A stretch of DNA of 17,964 nt from Volvariella volvacea V23 (Eukaryota > Basidiomycota > Agaricomycetes > Agaricales > Pluteaceae): NCBI GenBank assembly GCA_000349905.1, contig KB722744.1, positions 697,619-715,582 on the forward strand, given 5' to 3'. The position numbers and the translations under genes are program-made. Below, one piece after another: positions 12,527-17,964 of the stretch. The stretch's first letter is position 1. Every line of letters begins with the position of its first letter. Under the pieces are notes generated by a model. The model did not search any database and was not told where the DNA came from. It saw only the letters and a program-made list of their open reading frames with translations.

Positions 12527-12849
12527 ATGCTGTGAGAGGTGTTGCGTTGGTTCTCATTATTCTGTGGTCGATTTGAATAGTGATAGGCTATCTAGAATGG
12601 GCATTTAATCTGCACAATTTTATCGTCATATGTAGCATACATACCAGATCTTGTAGGTGCGAAGAACTTCCAACATCAAGTCATTGCTTCTGAGTCACTC
12701 GGCTAGATTTGAACGCGATTCATATGATAACCATCTACAGGTATGTAGGCAAAGATGGCCCGGAGTGGCACAGATTGTTAAACATGACGTACCTGCATGG
12801 TTGCAGACCCCGAGTCAATGGGTAAAACCATTCTTTGCTGCAGACTGTG
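12527..12849 (+). other. Intergenic region upstream of the F-box-like gene
   Basis: This 323-bp gap contains the 3' end of the fucose-synthase gene and the presumed promoter of the next gene. I see no convincing gene, TATA box or repeat. It marks the change from conserved metabolic genes on the left to duplicated accessory sequence on the right. Confidence 0.4.
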
Positions 12850-13821
12850 ATGCGACTCCCACTTGAAACGGTCTTCGATGTTGTCAACGCCCTTGCAGTA
12901 CCCGCTCATCCACTGCAATACGGCTACGACGACCAGACCTTGGATGCACTCGTCAACCTCTGTCAGCTCAATCATGCTCTTCACGAGTTCACCCTTCCGC
13001 ACCTCTACCGATCCATCAACGTATTAACTGTGTACCAGTTCATATACCTCCACAAACTCTTTCTCACCAAACCACAACGGGCTCGTCATGTTACGTCTAT
13101 ATGCTTTGGCCCATATGCAGAGGATGTAGAACTCTCACAGGAGAATCTACACCGATTAGCGGATATCATCACCGCCATCCAACCCTCCATCCGTCGTATC
13201 TGCCTCGACCGGGACTTTCGGCTATACCGTCCAGATGACGATCTGCCTCACGGTAAAAGAGCGCTCATCCGGCGCGCCCTAGAGGGCTGCCACTTCTTGG
13301 AAGAGTTCAGCAGCATCCGATGCGAGCTGTATCTCACAGACGAGGAGCTTAATCCAGATCCCGTCTGCTGGCCTAATTGGAGAAACCTACAAAGACTAGC
13401 GCTATACAACGTAGACGTGAGCGCGAAGATTACAAGGCTCATTTCCGAGCTGCCTTGCCTGACCCATCTGATCTTTTGCAATCCCGACTGGAACGATTCG
13501 GATGGCGATAATATATTGTTGCCGCTGAACACGGAGGAAGGCAGCTTGCGTCGGTTGATTTTTGCTTATAGAGTAGGGAATTGGTCGCGTTTGTGGCAGC
13601 GCTCGGAGCTATTTGGCCGTGTTAAAGCGATGGGTCCGCCGAAAAGGGCATCTCTAGAGATATTGGAAGTGGAAGTGCAGGAGGACGACGAGGACGGGGA
13701 GTCGTATGATTTTCAGGATTATATTCGGGATCAGGTCTTGGGTGGTAGTGTTTGGGATGAACTGGAGGGAATTAATGTCGTTTCTCAGGTTACCGTTGCT
13801 CAGGCTTTGGACACGGATTAG
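12850..13821 (+). CDS. F-box-like protein, intronless (basidiomycete expanded family)
   Basis: A single 323-codon exon from ATG 12850 (MRLPLETVFDVV) to TAG. The frame extends a few codons upstream, but this is the first ATG. The first about 55 residues look like a degenerate F-box-type module: LPLETVFDVVNAL, then LVNLCQLNHALHEFTLPHLYRSI, the common pattern in mushroom F-box/LRR-like proteins. After it come leucine-containing segments (WPNWRNLQRLALYNVDV, LISELPCLTHLIF) consistent with irregular repeats. The C-terminus is acidic (VQEDDEDGES). F-box proteins recruit substrates to SCF ubiquitin ligases; here that is inference from a weak motif. Lack of introns contrasts with every neighbour on the left. 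Its 3' third plus flank is duplicated 0.6 kb downstream. Confidence 0.7.
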   Translation: MRLPLETVFDVVNALAVPAHPLQYGYDDQTLDALVNLCQLNHALHEFTLPHLYRSINVLTVYQFIYLHKLFLTKPQRARHVTSICFGPYAEDVELSQENLHRLADIITAIQPSIRRICLDRDFRLYRPDDDLPHGKRALIRRALEGCHFLEEFSSIRCELYLTDEELNPDPVCWPNWRNLQRLALYNVDVSAKITRLISELPCLTHLIFCNPDWNDSDGDNILLPLNTEEGSLRRLIFAYRVGNWSRLWQRSELFGRVKAMGPPKRASLEILEVEVQEDDEDGESYDFQDYIRDQVLGGSVWDELEGINVVSQVTVAQALDTD

Positions 13822-13905
13822 CTATGTAGTGTCTCTTTCACATCATGTTTTCCACACCATCGGGATCTCAATATTGAAAGGACATGGACTTCGGTCAAGT
13901 TCATG
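13487..13905 (+). repeat. Partial tandem duplication, copy A (3' part of F-box gene plus flank)
   Basis: Sequence from GACTGGAACGATTC through the stop codon and on to about 13905 matches 14115-14515. The match covers coding sequence (PDWNDSDGDNILLPLN, SLRRLIF, SLEILEV, YIRDQVLGGSVWDELE) and the 3' flank (TCAATATTGAAAG against TCAATATCGAAAG, then a GTCAAG motif). Nucleotide divergence is substantial, so the duplication is not recent. Confidence 0.75.
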
Positions 13906-14113
13906 AAGCAGACACCCGAACTTCGTCCAACTTCAATCTATAAGTAAATGCCTTTACATACCACAACCAATCTCCTTCATATCTCGCCCCCTCCACAACC
14001 CATCCTCTCTTCTCGTACAACCTCCTGGCAGCAGGTTGTAACTCACTCGTCAAGAGATGGAGTGACGTCAATACATTTTTTCTCGCATGGTCATTGACAG
14101 CATCGAGTAGCAT
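13901..14113 (-). pseudogene. C-terminal fragment of a GNAT-family N-acetyltransferase
   Basis: A 70-codon minus-strand frame reads LLDAVNDHARKN, LHLLTSELQPAARRLYEKRGW and a short tail to a stop at 13901. Helix alpha3 (A-x-x-x-ARK), the strand, then the A-x-x-LYEKxGW segment are the C-terminal half of a GNAT domain, which in intact proteins is preceded by the acetyl-CoA-binding V-x-P-x-x-x-x-x-G/A loop. That loop and everything before it are missing, because the upstream side (position 14113 and up) is F-box-gene sequence. The apparent ATG at 14113 is formed at this junction. I read it as a truncated relic, not a working enzyme; substrate unknown. Confidence 0.65.
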
Positions 14114-14434
14114 CCTGACTGGAACGATTCAGATGGGGATAATATCTTGTTACCCTTGAACGCGGAGGAGAGTAGCTTGCGCAGGTTGATTTTTGTCCAT
14201 GGGCCTGGAACTTGGTCGTCGCGGCAGTACTCTGAGCTGCTTGACTATATTACAGAGATGGGATCGCTGAGGAGAGAGGCTCTGGAGATATGGGAAGTAA
14301 AAATGCAGAATGACGAGGTCTGTGACTTATACAGTTTTCATGATTATATCCGGAATCATGTCTTGTGTGGTAGTCTATGGGATGAACTGGAGTGGCTCAC
14401 TCTTGTTTCTCCGGCTGTCGCTGCTGAGGTCTGA
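14111..14434 (+). pseudogene. 5'-truncated second copy of the F-box-like gene
   Basis: The frame from 14111 (HPDWNDSDGDNILLPLN, SSLRRLIF, EALEIWEV, YIRNHVLCGSLWDELEW) is homologous to the last about 110 residues of the upstream F-box-like protein. It is closed on the 5' side by an in-frame TAG at 14108-14110 and lacks the F-box module and any suitable start codon. The C-terminal tail differs (SPAVAAEV). It is most simply a decayed tandem duplicate whose 5' two thirds were lost or replaced by the acetyltransferase fragment. Confidence 0.75.
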
Positions 14435-14515
14435 GAGTTTAAACACAGATTAGCCATGCAGTGCATTATACCTTTGATCGTTCAATATCGAAAGAGTATG
14501 GATTTATGTCAAGCT
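14115..14515 (+). repeat. Partial tandem duplication, copy B
   Basis: Counterpart of 13487-13905, including the untranslated flank after the stop codon. Similarity begins within a few bases of the GNAT fragment boundary and fades near 14515, just before the upstream region of the NACHT gene. Confidence 0.7.
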
Positions 14516-14554
14516 TATAAAATAGCCGCTAGAACCTCATCACGAACGCACATT

Positions 14555-14668
14555 TACAGCATGGCTACAGCATGGTCACATTGTATCAAACGGGTGAGGC
14601 GATGTATATGGCCTATAATAACCACCCCACCATAACTTCATCTTGTCCAATCTTTCTTGTTAGTAGCC
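14555..14668 (+). promoter_or_regulatory. Putative promoter of the right-hand NACHT gene
   Basis: A TATAATA box sits at 14614-14620, about 50 bp before the ATG at 14669, followed by a TC-rich stretch. Further upstream, 14555-14576 is an 11-bp direct repeat (TACAGCATGG twice). Assigned by position and motif only. Confidence 0.4.
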
Positions 14669-17600
14669 ATGTACAGTCAACCTCGTCCTCAGGGATACGA
14701 CGCTCAGCAAACCCTTCAGCATAGGGAAGCAGCAAGCACTCACCCGAATCCAAGCCAGTTTCCAGGAGGAGTCCAATTTCCCTCCGCATTCAGCGTTGCA
14801 TCAGCTTCTATCCCAATTAACACAGATCCTGCATATCATGCGTTGTGGTCTACCTCGGAGAGTGAGACGCGCCCCCTCTTAGTACCCACGTCTGACTGCG
14901 GGATATCCTCACTGATCCCTGGTGCTTGGGTTTCGCCACATCCACCTCAAGAAAATTACCCCCCACTTGCAACATACAGCATGCCCGTTTCTCGTCCTTT
15001 ATATGTTCCTCGGCCAATTCTCCAGCCACAATTAGGCGTCAGAGCCCTACCAGCATATAACTATCCCCCAGTCCCTGGCTCAATTCCCACTGTATCGAAT
15101 GGGCTGTTGTTTAACGGGGTCGGTATGCAAAATCCGGTAATATCATCGGAAGCTAGTCGGGTAGCACCAGTAGTACACACGGTACGCTCCTGTTTATAAC
15201 AACGGCATCAATACTCATAAGACTCAAGTACATGGGCAACGCACATGTTCTTGAAAACTCGAAGATCTGGAATCAAGGGATCATTCTTAATAGCGTTAGC
15301 CAAGCGCCAGATGGTACGCTGATCGTGCTTTTGTACTTGCGCCGTCACCTGACCCTAGTAGTGACAGTTCTTGCTTTACTCCAACCGTACATTTGCCCGC
15401 AAGCTATGTTCAACGGCGATGACAGACCCGACGCCCCAATATGCCACCCAGGAACCCGTAAATCCATAATTACAGACATCGAACCCTGGGCCATCAGCGC
15501 AGACTCTGAAAATGGTATCCTCTGGTTAAAAGGACCAGTCGGAGTCGGGAAATCGGCAATATCTCATAGTGTTTGCAAAGACCTGGCCGATCAGCATGCA
15601 AGCTTGCTCGCAGGAAGTTTTTTCTTCTGCAGAAGTGATAATAACCGCAACTCCTTAAAGTCATTCATAGCGACTCTTGCCTACCGCCTCGCTATTGCTA
15701 TTCCTGAGGCCGGAAAATTGATAGCTCTCGCACTTTCCCAGGATCCCGCCATTTTAAACTATTCATTCGAAGACAAATGGAAGGCCCTCATCATTGAACC
15801 ACTACGTCAAGTGTCGCTTAATAGAAATGATACCCGCCGATCGTTGATTGTCATCGATGGCTTGGACGAATGCGAGTCACCTTCCAACCAACGGCGACTC
15901 CTACAATTACTGCCTGATTTAGCAAGATATCACCTTCAACGACGAGTTTCCATCTTAATCTCCAGCCGTCCGGAGAGAAACATCGAGCATGAAATACAAC
16001 TCCTCGTCAGCAACTATCCCGCTCTGTTTAGGCATCCCCATCTCGAGCTGACCAACACGGAGGAATCGCGCGCAGATATGTGGCTTGTACTTAATACACA
16101 CTTTGACAGCATCCGTCGACGACATGCATCAATTATGTTGAATCGTCACTGGCCCCCCGTGCCCGATATTAACCGTATCGTTAATAATGCAGGAGGACAG
16201 TTCCTATACCCTCACACTATCATCCAGTGGTTACAGGAAGAAGGTGCAAATCCAATACGCAGGCTTCAAGCCATATTATATTCGCATGAAGGTGATAAAC
16301 TCCCTGCATTCGCTCCATCGACCACTTATATAACCTAATACTCGGATCCCTTCAAGCCTCCGCAGACAAGAAGGATTGCGAGCTGGTGCTGCCATGCTTG
16401 TTTTTGGTCATCCATAAGTTTGTATATGAAGGACAACCCACTGATGAAGGCTTCTCGCTCAACTACATCTGCGATATAGCGGAAATTCTTGAAGAGGAAA
16501 CCAGTACCATACGACTGATATTACAGCGTTTACAATCTGTCCTAAGGGTCCCAGATAGTGATAAAGGTGCCATCGAGGTCTACCATACCTCCTTTGTGGA
16601 ATATCTGTGCGATGGATCACGTAGTGGAACCCATTTCGTTAAAGATCCTAGGGTTCTACTCCGTCTTCTCCTTCGGGCGCTCACACCAAAACTCGCATTT
16701 TCGACTTCACTCGATATCATGCAATTATGGTTCTTACTTCCGGTCAGGCCTATCTCACCCTGGAGCCCTGATCTCTTGAGTGCACTTGCTCAGCTGAATG
16801 CCGTAAACTGGCTACGTGAGCACCACTTGAGACGGATTCAATCATCAGCCGCACCTTGGGGAACGGAGTATGGCGACCAATATTATTGGATTCTATACAA
16901 GAAGCAATACTATGAATTCTATCGCTGGTTGGTGACTTTTATCCCCCAAGAGCATGAGGTACCTAAAATTTAAAGCTAAAGAATGCATTGAGCTGATGAT
17001 GGTGCTGATATAGAGCATTCTCTTCCGGAACTTCCCACCCAACTTGTTCGACGATGTCACTGAAGCTGGCTATATGTCACTTTCTAGTTGGGTCAAGGAT
17101 TTCAGGATTGGCTTGCTTTCATCTCACCAAATCACTTGGATGCTTTTTGCGCTTTTTTTCCGCTCTCTCTATCAGGGTTCTAGAAATTCTTTCTCAGGTT
17201 TTGATGACTTGGCAAGGCGGTGCATTCAAAATTCATGTCTTCTGCAGGGGGAGCATTCATGCACGGCCACGATGAATAAGCATCGGGAGAGGCAATGGCT
17301 CCTAGAAGTTATTGACGCGCTGGCTGTCGCTGATAATCCAGGGAACTCGCTCAAAACCCTTTGTGAAGTCATGACAACATTTATAACTCGCTCAACTGAT
17401 CAAGATGACGAAAGCATCTCTGTTGTGGTCCGGCATTTTTTTGCTCCCGTAGACGTCCTGCGCATCATGGTGTCAGCAGGAGAGATGTATAACTTTGAGT
17501 GAGTTCGGTTTTCATTCAAACCATCATGGATCACTTAACCCCACCGGCAAACACCAACCGATTCTATGCATAGTAAAAATAATTTCCTGTGGCACCTCAT

Positions 17601-17964
17601 AAGGACGATGCGTGATCGCAATACCACAGTCTCCATTGACCAAAAATCACTAGTAGTGCTCAAAGAAATTGTAACATGGGCCCTACAAGGCCCACTTCGT
17701 TATCCAGACGTAGCATATCGTGATGTTGCTCAGTTTCACGTCGAAAAAGGCCGCACTCATCAGGTCAGCCAGGAGGTATTTCAGCAAGTACTATCTGAGC
17801 AGGCAAGACATGCTTTGTGGTTTATTCAGGTATGTGCGACAGAACATTGGCGAAGTATGCCGATTGAAGACGTTATACTGCAGCAATTCAAGGGCCTAGC
17901 TTTAGGTCCGCTCGCCTTTCTTGTCCACTACCTGCAGTACAGTGGTGTGACGAGATCACACCCC
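14669..17964 (+). CDS. NACHT-domain STAND/NLR-like protein (copy 2), partial, apparent frameshift
   Basis: Exons 14669-15181, 15229-15313, 15359-16958, 17014-17498 and 17574 to the right edge; introns 47, 45, 55 and 75 nt, with matching phases. Exon 1 (171 codons) is a disordered Pro/Tyr/Ser-rich tail starting MYSQPRPQGY. Next comes the NACHT ATPase: Walker A GPVGVGKSA (K264), Walker B SLIVIDGLDECES and sensor-like SSRPERNI. Then follow the winged-helix-like region with the usual VYHTSFVEYL motif and a helical C-terminal region open to the edge, with no recognised repeats. The long exon 3 changes frame: the first frame stops at 16336-16338, while the homologous continuation (DHLYNLIL, then LVLPCLFL) is in another frame that opens at 16299. 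This suggests a 1-nt loss or 2-nt gain. A 65-nt GT-AG intron (16292-16356) would also restore frame but would remove the conserved LYxLIL segment. Start ATG at 14669 has G at -3. Likely role, from the family: innate recognition or heterokaryon incompatibility. Confidence 0.82.

Noticed and set aside
16292..16356. A 65-nt GT-AG intron in the right-hand NACHT gene that would repair the frame
   Set aside because: Splice signals are acceptable, but the segment encodes DHLYNLIL, homologous to coding sequence in the other copy, so removing it would delete a conserved helix. Kept as an alternative, not the preferred model.

Overview
The window is nuclear DNA of a filamentous fungus, most likely an agaricomycete basidiomycete. 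The genes are dense and cut by many short GT-AG introns (mostly 45-85 nt, with CTNA-type branch sites). The protein families fit a mushroom-type genome: NACHT NTPases with Pro-rich tails, a divergent F-box protein, and basidiomycete-style SUZ and FAD synthetase proteins. All exon structures below were built by hand from splice signals, frame and family motifs.

Layout. (1) 1-1376, minus: N-terminal and NACHT part of a STAND/NLR-like protein, running off the left edge. (2) 1377-2260: nothing recognised. (3) 2261-3090, minus: a SUZ/SUZ-C (SZRD1-like) RNA-binding protein. It is divergent from (4) 3311-5464, plus: DUG1, the Cys-Gly M20 metallodipeptidase, nine exons. (5) 5760-7892, plus: UDP-glucose 6-dehydrogenase, eight exons, including an 18-nt micro-exon. 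(6) 7893-9087: convergent intergenic DNA. (7) 9088-10694, minus: FAD synthetase FAD1, four exons, with a large Ser-rich insertion. It is divergent from (8) 10986-12526, plus: GDP-L-fucose synthase, ten exons, with one GC-AG intron. (9) 12850-13821, plus: intronless F-box-like protein. (10) 13901-14113, minus: an orphan C-terminal piece of a GNAT acetyltransferase, butted against (11) 14111-14434: a 5'-truncated second copy of the F-box gene. (12) 14669 to the right edge, plus: a second NACHT protein, paralogous to (1), with an apparent frameshift.

The core (3-8) is conserved single-copy metabolism: glutathione turnover, UDP-glucuronate, FAD and GDP-fucose. The flanks (1, 9-12) are fast-evolving accessory DNA: outward-facing NLR paralogues, a partial tandem duplication and gene debris. 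UGDH and GDP-fucose synthase both make nucleotide sugars, but I see no operon-like or cluster logic beyond that. The most interesting material is the NACHT pair (shared 45-nt stop-free intron, frameshift, different N-termini), the F-box/GNAT chimeric scar, and several splice oddities.
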